A stretch of 36,909 nt of DNA from Gammaproteobacteria bacterium (lineage in GTDB: Bacteria > Pseudomonadota > Gammaproteobacteria > Burkholderiales > Rhodocyclaceae): NCBI GenBank assembly GCA_018828385.1, contig JAHJVE010000009.1:1-36909 (forward strand), in the 5' to 3' direction. The position numbers and the translations under genes were made by a program. The notes below the pieces were generated by a model. The model searched no databases, was not told where the DNA came from, and saw only the letters and a program-made list of their open reading frames with translations. The stretch's first letter is position 1; every line of letters begins with the position of its first letter. This document shows, piece after piece, positions 28,967 to 35,951 of this stretch.

Positions 28967-29839
28967 ATGCTAAATCAAGATGAATTGCAGGCCCACTTCC
29001 GCAATCTGAGCAATGACGAATTAATTCGCCAATGCTTGCCAGGAAGGCTGACCGAGATTGCTCAATCGATTGCTGAGGCCGAACTCGTGTCCCGCGGTCT
29101 GCCCCGGCCGGAAATTGCTGAGTCGGTGGCTGAGGGGGAGCTTTATGCCGAATACCACGGGGATTTAACCAACGTCGCTCGATTTCTTGAGCCGACTGAG
29201 GCTCATCTCCTGAAGTCTTATCTCGAAAGCTGCAGCATTCCCGCATTTGTGGCGGACGCCAATCTCGTTCAGGTAAATCCATTTTTTGGTGGCGCAATTG
29301 GCGGTACCAGCCTGCGTGTCCCGGCGGAGTTTGTTCCCGAAGCACTTGATCTCCTCGCCAAGTTCCACAAGGGGGAGGTTCGGGCAGCGAATGAGCAAAG
29401 CGGCGAGATTGGCACAACTGAATCGGTAACCAAGGATTTCCGCCTGAAAACTTACCGGGTTTATGCCTGTCCCGGTAGAACTGTTCCCATCGTTGTAAAA
29501 GTCGGTTTTTCGTGGGCAGCATTCATATTTGGGCCACTGTGGTTCCTGGTCAATTACATGTGGCTGAATTTCATGATCGTTGCCGGGCTGTTTATTGGTG
29601 GCAACCTTTATTTCCGTCACCATCGTCCAGAAACTGAAATGGAGTCACTCCTGTTTCTCGGGATGTATCTCTTCTATTTGGTGATCTGGATTCTCATTGG
29701 AAAGTTTGCCAACACCCTTCTTGCTGGCGAGTTGGAGGACAGGGGCTATCGACTTTTGGCAACCGTGAGAGCCAGAAACAGCACCTACGCACGAGATGAA
29801 GCTGCAAAGAGTTCGGCCAATGAGCCGGGCAGGGCGTGA
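28967..29839 (+). CDS. DUF2007/DUF2628 domain membrane protein
   Basis: 290 residues from the ATG at 28967; an ATG at 28946 would add seven. An N-terminal helical region (ELQAHFRNLSNDELIRQCLPG, then IAEAELVSRGLP) is followed by a DUF2007-like domain near residues 65-130 (VARFLEPTEAHLLKSYLESCSIPAFV, then SLRVPAEFVPEALDLL). The C-terminal half is a DUF2628-like domain with about three membrane helices (VKVGFSWAAFIFGPLWFLVNYMW). Both families are of unknown function; DUF2007 is sometimes called a putative signal-transducing protein. The base composition is visibly more AT-rich than its neighbours and it stands between terminators, which suggests a separate origin. No link to sulfur oxidation is evident. 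Confidence 0.8.
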   Translation: MLNQDELQAHFRNLSNDELIRQCLPGRLTEIAQSIAEAELVSRGLPRPEIAESVAEGELYAEYHGDLTNVARFLEPTEAHLLKSYLESCSIPAFVADANLVQVNPFFGGAIGGTSLRVPAEFVPEALDLLAKFHKGEVRAANEQSGEIGTTESVTKDFRLKTYRVYACPGRTVPIVVKVGFSWAAFIFGPLWFLVNYMWLNFMIVAGLFIGGNLYFRHHRPETEMESLLFLGMYLFYLVIWILIGKFANTLLAGELEDRGYRLLATVRARNSTYARDEAAKSSANEPGRA

Positions 29840-29919
29840 ATCTGCGGCGTCGTCGCTTCGCGCCTGCCAAGCACCCTACGCACTTTGGGCCCACCCAACT
29901 ACGGTTTTCCGGATGATTT

Positions 29920-29957
29920 CAATTTTTGCCGTTTTTTTCGGTTGACCGTGGAATCCG
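29920..29957 (-). repeat. Dispersed YACGGTCRAC repeat, copy 10 (intergenic)
   Basis: Minus strand: GGATTCCACGGTCAACCG, A7, CGGCAAAAATT. Near full length, in the 154-base gap between the DUF2007/DUF2628 and NifX-like genes. The rest of the gap shows no other clear signal. Confidence 0.8.
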
Positions 29958-29993
29958 GCTGCGCGCTGGAAAACCATCCATCTGACTGCTATT

Positions 29994-30353
29994 TCACCCG
30001 TTTTGGCTGGCCAGCCAGGCGACAATCGAGGCTTCCGGCGCGCCGTAGGGGTAGTCGTCCACCGGCTCGATGCCCGCTTCGCGCAGCCGAGTGGCGGGGC
30101 CGCCGCCGATCCGGGCGACGAACAGCACCCGGCAGTCGGCGAGGGCGCGCAGGATGACTTCGCGCTTGTCCTCGTCGCCATGGCCGCCCTGGCAATAATG
30201 TTCGACCTCGCGCTTTTCGAGGAAAGCCACCGTGCCGTTGCGCACGGCGTAGATGGCGAAGTCGTCGGCGTGGCCGAAGTGCATGTCGATCTGCTGGCCA
30301 GTCTTGGTGGCCACGGCGATCAGGCAGTCCGGGGCGAGGGGGGCGGTCGTCAT
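29994..30353 (-). CDS. NifX/NafY-family dinitrogenase iron-molybdenum cofactor-binding-like protein
   Basis: 119 residues from the ATG at 30353, which follows AAAGGAACAACG. The fold signature of the NifX/NifB C-terminal family is clear: IAVATKTGQQIDMHFGHADDFAIYAV at the start and VLFVARIGGGPATRLREAGIEP later. Family members bind metal-sulfur clusters such as FeMo-cofactor precursors. No nitrogenase genes are visible in the window, so a nif role cannot be claimed. It is encoded 11 bases after the HD-like protein and in the same direction as the YeeE, SoxW-like and SoxH-like genes, so it may be part of a sulfur-linked transcript. Confidence 0.85.
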   Translation of the reverse strand: MTTAPLAPDCLIAVATKTGQQIDMHFGHADDFAIYAVRNGTVAFLEKREVEHYCQGGHGDEDKREVILRALADCRVLFVARIGGGPATRLREAGIEPVDDYPYGAPEASIVAWLASQNG

Positions 30354-30364
30354 CGTTGTTCCTT

Positions 30365-31219
30365 TCACAGTTCGTGGTCGGTGCCGGAGCGCAGGGCGCG
30401 GGCGACGGCCATGGCGCGCAGTTCGTGCAGCGCGGTGGCCTCGTCGGATTCGGGAAGCGACAGGCAGGCGGCCAGCGCCTGCTTGAGCAGCAAGCCTTTC
30501 GGATAAGACTGGGTGGTGTTGCCGGGATAGGCGAAGTAGTCGCAGGCGCAGAGGGTCAGCAGATCCTCGAAGCGCGCCGGGTCGGCAAAGGCACCGACGC
30601 GTTCGAGCAGCGCGGTCATCGAGCCGGCGCGCATGCGTGTCGCACGATGGACGCGCTCCAGTTCCATGGCGACCAGAATGGCGAAGTCCTCAAGCTCGGC
30701 GGCGATGCCGAAGCGGGCGCAGACGTTGCGGATGCGTGGCAGGCAGCGGTCGATATGGCGGTAGTGTGAAGGCAGATGCTGCGGCGGCGAATCAGCCTTG
30801 CCGAGATTGCTGAGCAGCGCGGCCAGCCGGACGCGTAAGGGAGCATTGGCGACGGCAGCCGTGTCGAGTACCCGACCCTGGTGTAGCCCGATATCGACCG
30901 GCTCGCCATCGAAGCCGGTTTGGAAGCGGCCGAACAGCGCGGTGAATTCCGGCAGCAGGCGTTCCAGCGCACCACAGGCGGTCAGCGCCGCCAGCATGCG
31001 CGAGGGCCGGGCGCCCATCAGGCCCTGGGCGAGCAGCGGCCAGACGAGTCGCGCGTCGAGGTCATTGAGCGCACCGCTGGCGACCTGCGCGGCCATGTCG
31101 TCAAGCGTGTCATCGCCGAGTTCGCCGCCGGCCATGGTTGCCCCGGCCGCCACGGCGAACAGGGATAGCCGCGGGTCGAGCGACAGTGAATCGAGCAAGG
31201 CTTGTGAGTTTTCTGACAT
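30365..31219 (-). CDS. HD-domain-like protein related to the C-terminal half of CCA-adding enzyme, HD degenerate
   Basis: 284 residues. The stretch from about residue 90 (ALERLLPEFTALFG) through PVDIGLHQGRVLDTAAVANAPLRVRLAALLSNLGKADSPP, then SHYRHIDRCLPRIRNVCARFGI, resembles the HD phosphohydrolase region of bacterial tRNA nucleotidyltransferases, where the sequence would read HDLGK. Here the key His-Asp is replaced by Ser-Asn (SNLGK), so metal-dependent phosphohydrolase activity is unlikely. The nucleotidyltransferase head domain is absent. It precedes the NifX-like gene by 11 bases and follows the YeeE gene. A scaffold or regulatory function is possible; I cannot name one. Confidence 0.7.
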   Translation of the reverse strand: MSENSQALLDSLSLDPRLSLFAVAAGATMAGGELGDDTLDDMAAQVASGALNDLDARLVWPLLAQGLMGARPSRMLAALTACGALERLLPEFTALFGRFQTGFDGEPVDIGLHQGRVLDTAAVANAPLRVRLAALLSNLGKADSPPQHLPSHYRHIDRCLPRIRNVCARFGIAAELEDFAILVAMELERVHRATRMRAGSMTALLERVGAFADPARFEDLLTLCACDYFAYPGNTTQSYPKGLLLKQALAACLSLPESDEATALHELRAMAVARALRSGTDHEL

Positions 31220-31327
31220 CTTCGGCACAAATCGGGAGGGTATCTGCGCTGGTAGCGAGAAACGTTCCAGATGACCGTTGCCGGGGTTCGGGGCAGCCGG
31301 GGCGGGCGGCTGGCCGAAAATGTTGGA

Positions 31328-32425
31328 TTACGGCGAGGTTACCGGCATGCTGCCGGCGTGCTCGGCAGTCGCCGTCTGATTCTTCGGTCGGTCGACAAGG
31401 TAGTTGGACAGTCCGGCGCCGGCCCACATGCCGATCAGCGAAATCCAGGCGGTCAGGGCAAAGATCGCCGCGCCGGAAACCCCGGCGCCAACTGCGCAGC
31501 CGCCGGCCAGCATGCCGCCGAAGCCCATGCAGATGGCGCCGGCGATATAGCGGCGCATGCTGTGGCCATCCTTGAACCCTTCCAGTTTCAGTTCGCGGCC
31601 GATCAGCGCTGCGATGAATGATCCGAGGACGACGCCGGGAACCAGTCCGATGTTGAAATTCCACGGCTGGCCCGGGGGCGACAGGACCAGCATGAGGATG
31701 TCGGCGGACGGGCCGGTGAAGCTCAGGCTTTGCACCGTGACGACCTCGAAGGACTGGGTGCTGAACTGGTAGGTGGCGAGCCAGGCGGCGGCTACCGTGA
31801 GACCGACGCCGATGCCGCTCAGCCATTCGAGATGGTGCAAACGGCTGCGCACCATGAAGGCCATGCCGGCGACCAGCCAGATCAGCCCGAAGACGAGACC
31901 GCCGAGGTGCCCGAAATGGAGGCTGACGAGCAGGTCGCGCTGGCCGCTGGAGATGGTCCACAGGCCGGATAGCCATTGGCGCAACGGAGAGAGGGCGCCG
32001 TTCAGCGAGGCCTGGGCCGTTACGGCAAAGATCAGCCCGGTGAGCAGGGCGCGCAGGTTGCCGTTGGCGGCCAGCACCAGCATCCGCGACGAGCAGCCAC
32101 GGGCCAGGATCATGCCGCAGCCGAACAACAGGCCGCCGATCAGTGCGCCGGACATGCTGCCGCTGCTGGCTAGTTGCCTGGCTTGCGAGACGTCGAGCCA
32201 GCCGGCCAGGATAAAGGCCTGGGTGGCAATCAGGGCCGTCGAAAAGGCCAGTAGCCAGATCGCCAGCTTGGCCGTTCCGTGGCGGTTCCAGAATTCGACG
32301 ACGGCCGAGCGCAGGCAGAAGCGGGAGCGTTGGGCAAAAAATCCGAAGCCGATGCCGATCAGCAGGCCGGTGATGCTGAGCGCCGTGGTGTCGCCGAAGG
32401 TTTCGATGAATTGGTTCAGTTCCAT
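31328..32425 (-). CDS. YeeE/YedE-family (TsuA-like) sulfur-compound transporter
   Basis: 365 residues with about nine to ten membrane helices. The conserved cysteines of the TsuA/YeeE family are present: FAQRSRFCLRSA, FGCGMILARGCSSRML and the repeat MGFGGMLAGGCAVGAGVSGA. TsuA from other bacteria imports thiosulfate by cysteine relay. Its setting between a SoxW-like thioredoxin gene and sulfur-linked genes supports movement of thiosulfate or another sulfane-sulfur compound across the inner membrane. The start ATG lacks a strong ribosome site (CTCAAGT is the nearest purine stretch). A repeat copy lies in the 54-base gap before it. Confidence 0.9.
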   Translation of the reverse strand: MELNQFIETFGDTTALSITGLLIGIGFGFFAQRSRFCLRSAVVEFWNRHGTAKLAIWLLAFSTALIATQAFILAGWLDVSQARQLASSGSMSGALIGGLLFGCGMILARGCSSRMLVLAANGNLRALLTGLIFAVTAQASLNGALSPLRQWLSGLWTISSGQRDLLVSLHFGHLGGLVFGLIWLVAGMAFMVRSRLHHLEWLSGIGVGLTVAAAWLATYQFSTQSFEVVTVQSLSFTGPSADILMLVLSPPGQPWNFNIGLVPGVVLGSFIAALIGRELKLEGFKDGHSMRRYIAGAICMGFGGMLAGGCAVGAGVSGAAIFALTAWISLIGMWAGAGLSNYLVDRPKNQTATAEHAGSMPVTSP

Positions 32426-32453
32426 ACTTGAGGCTTGAAAAGTGCTGGTTTTA

Positions 32454-32478
32454 TGGGTTTTGCCAGTGTCGACCGTAG
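32454..32478 (-). repeat. Dispersed YACGGTCRAC repeat, copy 11
   Basis: Minus strand: GCTAGCCTACGGTCGACACT followed by GGCAAAACCC. The head is in its GTCGAC form, the CCGGAAA block is lost and the GGCAAAA tail kept. It directly abuts the end of the soxW-like gene. Confidence 0.6.
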
Positions 32479-32479
32479 G

Positions 32480-33001
32480 CTAGCGGGGCTTCAGGGCGGC
32501 CATCGATTGTTCGATCGCCGCCTCCAGGTAGCTTTGGTAAAAATCGGGCAGGCGGGCGCCGACGATGGGGGCGGCAAGGCGCTGGCCGTTCGGGCCGTAG
32601 AAGGCAACGACGGGGACCAGCGTGATTTTCTCGTCGGCAGCAAAGCCGGCATGGGTCGTCCGCTTGCCGTGGAAATCGGTGAGCGGCGCCGCGCTGTCCT
32701 GGTTGACCTGGACAATGGCCAATTTGTCGCGATAGGCGGGATTGTTGGCCAGCGGTTTGAGGTAGTCGCGCTTGACGGCTTCGCAGTAGTTGCAGTCATG
32801 GCGGCTGTAGATCACGATCAGCGGCGCGCCCGCCTTGGCTGGCGGTGCCGCCGCCGCGCGCAGGTCGCTGGCCGCGGGCAGATCGGTTGTGCCGGCGCGG
32901 GCCTGCGGTGTCGCCAGGAATGGTGCGGCAGAAAGGGCGAGGGCGAGAAAGATCGCCGGCCAGTGGCGGGGTTCAGTTTTCAAAATGGTAGTAACGCTCA
33001 T
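32480..33001 (-). CDS. soxW: SoxW-like periplasmic thioredoxin
   Basis: 173 residues. A hydrophobic export segment (WPAIFLALALSAAPFLATPQARA) precedes a thioredoxin fold with the active site CNYC in IVIYSRHDCNYCEAVKRDYLKPL. Later VPVVAFYGPNGQ supplies the cis-proline region. SoxW-type thioredoxins keep Sox components such as SoxY reduced, drawing electrons from a membrane CcdA/SoxV-type carrier, which is not seen here; that partnership is known in Paracoccus. It overlaps the upstream cytochrome gene by 29 bases. The symbol rests on context plus fold. Confidence 0.82.
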   Translation of the reverse strand: MSVTTILKTEPRHWPAIFLALALSAAPFLATPQARAGTTDLPAASDLRAAAAPPAKAGAPLIVIYSRHDCNYCEAVKRDYLKPLANNPAYRDKLAIVQVNQDSAAPLTDFHGKRTTHAGFAADEKITLVPVVAFYGPNGQRLAAPIVGARLPDFYQSYLEAAIEQSMAALKPR

Positions 33002-33284
33002 TCAGCCAGGCAGCAACGCTCCCTTCTTCCTCGGGGAACCAGCCGGCCCCGACGGTGGCGTTGCAGGAGGATACGCGCTGCAGCAACTCCAGCTTGTTGG
33101 AGAGCATGCGCCCGTCGCGGGTGTACATTTTGCTGCCATCGCTGCCGTACATGCGCGCGTGGCAACCGATGCAGGCCTTCTCATGAAGGGCCGGCGCAAT
33201 ACTCAAGTCCACCTTGCCCCAGGGGGCTTCAGCATAGGCAGCTGTGCTTAGCAGGGCGAGGCCTGTCAGTGTGAGTCGATGCAT
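32973..33284 (-). CDS. Small monoheme c-type cytochrome in sox region
   Basis: 103 residues with a Sec signal peptide (LTLTGLALLSTAAYA) and one heme site CIGCH. A methionine in GRMLSNKLE is the probable sixth ligand. The C-terminal part (SSCNATVGAGWFPEEEGSVAAWLNERYYHFEN) is like that of small cytochromes found near soxH and thioredoxin genes, though I do not know a defined name for it. Start ATG follows ATCGGGAGACATC. It lies 26 bases after soxH and overlaps the soxW-like gene, so the three are one unit. Confidence 0.87.
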   Translation of the reverse strand: MHRLTLTGLALLSTAAYAEAPWGKVDLSIAPALHEKACIGCHARMYGSDGSKMYTRDGRMLSNKLELLQRVSSCNATVGAGWFPEEEGSVAAWLNERYYHFEN

Positions 33285-33310
33285 GATGTCTCCCGATGGT
33301 CGATCAGCGC

Positions 33311-34321
33311 TCAAAACCCGGCCGCTTCTGCTTCAAGGTAGGCCAGGCTGACGTATTTGCCAATATTGGTGTCGAAGCCCTTGGTGTCGCGGGCCCGGCT
33401 CGCGACACGCGGATCCTTGAGCACCTGGGCCTTGGCTTCCTCAAGTGCGGTGCCATTCTTGATGGCCTGCTCACAGGGGCGGTAGATGCCCTCGAACAAC
33501 TCGCGGTTCCATTTCAGGACGTCGGCGCCGGGTTCGCCATGGCCGGGCAGCCAGATCGTGCAGCCGGTCTTTTCCAGGGCGTCGTAGGCTTTCAGGGTGC
33601 CGAGATAGGAGCCGTCGTCCATGTTGGCGATACGCCGATCCATGGCGACGTCGCCGATCAGCATCACCTTGTCTTCGACGACCTCGACGCACAGGTCGAA
33701 GGGGGTGTGAACCGTGCCGAAATGATGCATGCGCAGGGTGACGTCGCCAAACTTGAGTTCGGCGCCGTTTTCCAGCGGCTGGTCCGGCGGAACGACCCGG
33801 GTGCCCATCGTCGCCTGGTTGGTCCATTGCTCCATGAGGGTGCGCCACATGTTGCCCTGTATGCCCTGGATGGCCTTGATGGTTCCCGGGTGCGAATAGC
33901 GCGGCAGCTTGTCGCCGTAGGCATCGACGTAGGCGTGATTGCCCAGCCAGTGGTCGCCGTGATAATGGGTGTTGATGATCGCGATGACCGGCTTTTTGAA
34001 GGCCTTTTTCAGCTGCCGGATGGCCATTTCGCCGATTTGCACGGAGGCCCCGGAGTCGACCACGACGAGCCCCTTGGCGGTGTCGACAAAGGTGATATTG
34101 CACATCATTCCCTGGTTTTCGGGGGTCGGAAAACCATCCGGGGAGAAGATCATCCAGACGTGACTGGAAATCTGGCGCAGGGGGTGATCCTTGACGGTCG
34201 GGCCGCGCACGAAATCGCTTATTTCCATTGTCGCGGCGCTGATTGATTGCCACGGGGCAAATTCGGCGGCGGTCAAGGCGCCGAAGGTGGCCGCGCTATG
34301 CAGAAACTGGCGTCGATTCAT
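33311..34321 (-). CDS. soxH: SoxH-like metallo-beta-lactamase-fold hydrolase
   Basis: 336 residues. An N-terminal twin-arginine-type signal (NRRQFLHSAATFGALTAAEFA) indicates export. The metallo-beta-lactamase metal site is intact: THYHGDHWLGN, with further ligands likely in HHFGTVHTPFD, LIGDVAM and LPGHGEPG. SoxH is linked with sox clusters, is not essential for thiosulfate oxidation in Paracoccus, and its substrate is uncertain. The ATG has AAAAAGGAGACACG before it. First gene of the minus-strand set that continues to the cytochrome, soxW-like, YeeE, HD-like and NifX-like genes; divergent from the cytochrome c4-like gene. Confidence 0.85.
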   Translation of the reverse strand: MNRRQFLHSAATFGALTAAEFAPWQSISAATMEISDFVRGPTVKDHPLRQISSHVWMIFSPDGFPTPENQGMMCNITFVDTAKGLVVVDSGASVQIGEMAIRQLKKAFKKPVIAIINTHYHGDHWLGNHAYVDAYGDKLPRYSHPGTIKAIQGIQGNMWRTLMEQWTNQATMGTRVVPPDQPLENGAELKFGDVTLRMHHFGTVHTPFDLCVEVVEDKVMLIGDVAMDRRIANMDDGSYLGTLKAYDALEKTGCTIWLPGHGEPGADVLKWNRELFEGIYRPCEQAIKNGTALEEAKAQVLKDPRVASRARDTKGFDTNIGKYVSLAYLEAEAAGF

Positions 34322-34379
34322 CGTGTCTCCTTTTTATGAGGGATCTGACATGCTCCCGGTTGGCACTTGTTCGCCTCGA

Positions 34380-34408
34380 TTGAAAGCTCAGCGTAAGCGA
34401 ATTAGTAT
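34380..34408 (+). promoter_or_regulatory. Putative sigma-70 promoter of the cytochrome c4-like gene
   Basis: TTGAAA (34380-34385) and TAGTAT (34403-34408) with a 17-base spacer, about 40 bases before the GTG start. It lies in the 127-base gap divergent from soxH. Matches are 5/6 and 4/6. Confidence 0.4.
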
Positions 34409-34448
34409 TTAATAATGTACCTGTGTTTCGTGTGAAAAGGGGAGTGCC

Positions 34449-35066
34449 GTGAGCGTCAAGCAAACTTATCTGATAGTGGCCGGTCTGGTGTCGCTGCTCG
34501 TGTCCGGCCATGGCCTGGCGGCGGAGCCCGCCGACCTGGCGCGGGCCGAAGAAATCGTCGGCGGGCGCTGCTTTCTTTGCCATGGCATGGAGGGCGAATC
34601 GGCCAGCCCGATCTTCCCGCGTCTGGCCGGGCAACACTCGGAATACATCGCCAAGCAGCTCAGCGAATTCAAGTCCGGCAAGCGCAAGAGCGACACTATG
34701 AAGCCGCAGGCCGAGGATCTGACACCGGATGAAATGAAGGCGCTCGGTGCCTTCTTCGAAGCCAAGACGCCGGCATCGCGCCCGGCCCGGGATCCGGAAC
34801 TGCTCGCCGTCGGCAAATTCATCTTCAGCCGGGGCAACCCGTTCTCAGGCGTGCCGGCCTGCGCTACCTGCCACGGCCCCCGAGGGCTGGGAACGCCGCA
34901 ACTGCCCCGCCTGGCCGGTCAGCATCCACGCTATACGGAAGATCAGCTGAAACAGTTCAACAGCCGCGAACGGAACAATGACAACGCCGTCATGCATACC
35001 GTTGCGTCGAAGCTGACCGATTTTGAGCGAAATGCGGTGGCGGAGTACGTTGCCACGCTCGATTGA
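34449..35066 (+). CDS. Diheme cytochrome c4-like protein
   Basis: 205 residues with a Sec signal peptide (LIVAGLVSLLVSGHGLAA) and two class I cytochrome domains in tandem. Heme sites are CFLCH near residue 41 and CATCH near residue 138. Each domain carries the RLAGQH segment of cytochrome c4 (PRLAGQHSEYIAKQL and PRLAGQHPRYTEDQL) and a methionine ligand downstream. It is a periplasmic electron carrier that could link SoxAX/SoxCD and FccAB to oxidases or NorC. GTG start, preceded by AAAAGGGGAGTGCC. Followed by a terminator. Confidence 0.9.
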   Translation: MSVKQTYLIVAGLVSLLVSGHGLAAEPADLARAEEIVGGRCFLCHGMEGESASPIFPRLAGQHSEYIAKQLSEFKSGKRKSDTMKPQAEDLTPDEMKALGAFFEAKTPASRPARDPELLAVGKFIFSRGNPFSGVPACATCHGPRGLGTPQLPRLAGQHPRYTEDQLKQFNSRERNNDNAVMHTVASKLTDFERNAVAEYVATLD

Positions 35067-35089
35067 GGTAGTCCTGCCCGTGCTGCAAT

Positions 35090-35116
35090 GGCCGCGAAAG
35101 CGGCCGTTTTGTTTTT
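35090..35116 (+). terminator. Terminator of the cytochrome c4-like gene
   Basis: GGCCGC (35090-35095), GAAA loop, GCGGCC (35100-35105), then GTTTTGTTTTT. It overlaps the end of the convergent DUF486 gene. Confidence 0.85.
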
Positions 35117-35478
35117 CAGGCCCGGAAAACGAAGTAGACGGCGCCGAGTATGCACAGCGCCGCCCACAGGTAATCGAGCTTGAGCGGCTGCTGCATGTAG
35201 AAGACGACGAAGGGCACGAAGACGACCAGGGTGATGACTTCCTGCAGGATCTTGAGCTGGACGAGGCTGAGCTCGGTGTTGCCGATGCGGTTGGCCGGCA
35301 CCTGCAGCAGGTATTCGAACAAGGCGATGCCCCACGAAAGCAGGGCGGCGATCCACCACGGCTTGTCGTTCAGATGCTTGAGGTGCGAGTACCAGGCGAA
35401 AGTCATGAAGACGTTGGACAGGGCCAGCAGCGTCACCGTCTGCCAAAGCACGGGGATGTGCAGGCCGAGAACGTTCAC
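35116..35478 (-). CDS. DUF486/DMT-superfamily small membrane protein
   Basis: 120 residues with four membrane helices (LWQTVTLLALSNVFMTFAWY, WWIAALLSWGIALFEYLLQVPAN, LKILQEVITLVVFVPFVVFYM, YLWAALCILGAVYFVFRA). The pattern FMTFAWYSHLK and WGIALFEYLLQVPANRIG is that of DUF486, small proteins related to drug/metabolite transporters. Its substrate is unknown. It starts with GTG that overlaps the folK stop by four bases (GTGA), so it is coupled to folK. The last 50 bases have a decayed duplicate just upstream of panB at 19289-19337. Confidence 0.9.
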   Translation of the reverse strand: MNVLGLHIPVLWQTVTLLALSNVFMTFAWYSHLKHLNDKPWWIAALLSWGIALFEYLLQVPANRIGNTELSLVQLKILQEVITLVVFVPFVVFYMQQPLKLDYLWAALCILGAVYFVFRA

Positions 35479-35951
35479 AATTTGACGATGCCCTGGTTGG
35501 CGACGGCTGGCAGCCAGGCCGCAACGGCGCCGCGGCCGGGAATGACCAGTTGTGGCGCGATTTCGGCCAGCGGCTGGAGGACGAAGGCGCGCAGGTGCAG
35601 GCGCGGGTGGGGCAAGGTCAGGTGCGGCAGGTCGATGACCTGGTCGTCGTAGAGCAGCAGGTCGAGGTCCAGCGTGCGCGGGCCGTTCTTGTCGGCCCGG
35701 ATGCGGCCGAAGCGCTGCTCGATGTCGAACAGCGCTTCGAGCAGCGCTTCCGGTGCCAGCGTGGTTTGCAGCTCGGCAACCGCGTTGATGAAATCGGGCT
35801 GGTCGGTAAGGCCGACAGGGGCCGTCCGGTAGAGAGAGGAACTACGGCTGACGCGGCTTTCCGGTAGATTGGCCAGGGCGCCGAAGGCGGCGCGCACGGT
35901 AGCCGCCGGGTCGCCGAGATTGGCGCCGAGCGCGACGTAGGCGGTGTTCAT
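35475..35951 (-). CDS. folK: 2-amino-4-hydroxy-6-hydroxymethyldihydropteridine diphosphokinase FolK
   Basis: 158 residues, full length. Typical motifs: AYVALGANLGDP at the start, PVGLTDQPDFINAVAELQT, the ATP/metal segment RFGRIRADKNGPRTLDLDLLLYD and LPHPRLHLRAFVLQPLAEIAP. It transfers pyrophosphate from ATP to the pterin in folate synthesis, in the cytoplasm. Its ATG overlaps the pcnB stop as ATGA, and its stop overlaps the DUF486 start. pcnB-folK adjacency is common in proteobacteria and is often followed by panB-panC; here the pan genes lie 16 kb away. Confidence 0.97.
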   Translation of the reverse strand: MNTAYVALGANLGDPAATVRAAFGALANLPESRVSRSSSLYRTAPVGLTDQPDFINAVAELQTTLAPEALLEALFDIEQRFGRIRADKNGPRTLDLDLLLYDDQVIDLPHLTLPHPRLHLRAFVLQPLAEIAPQLVIPGRGAVAAWLPAVANQGIVKL

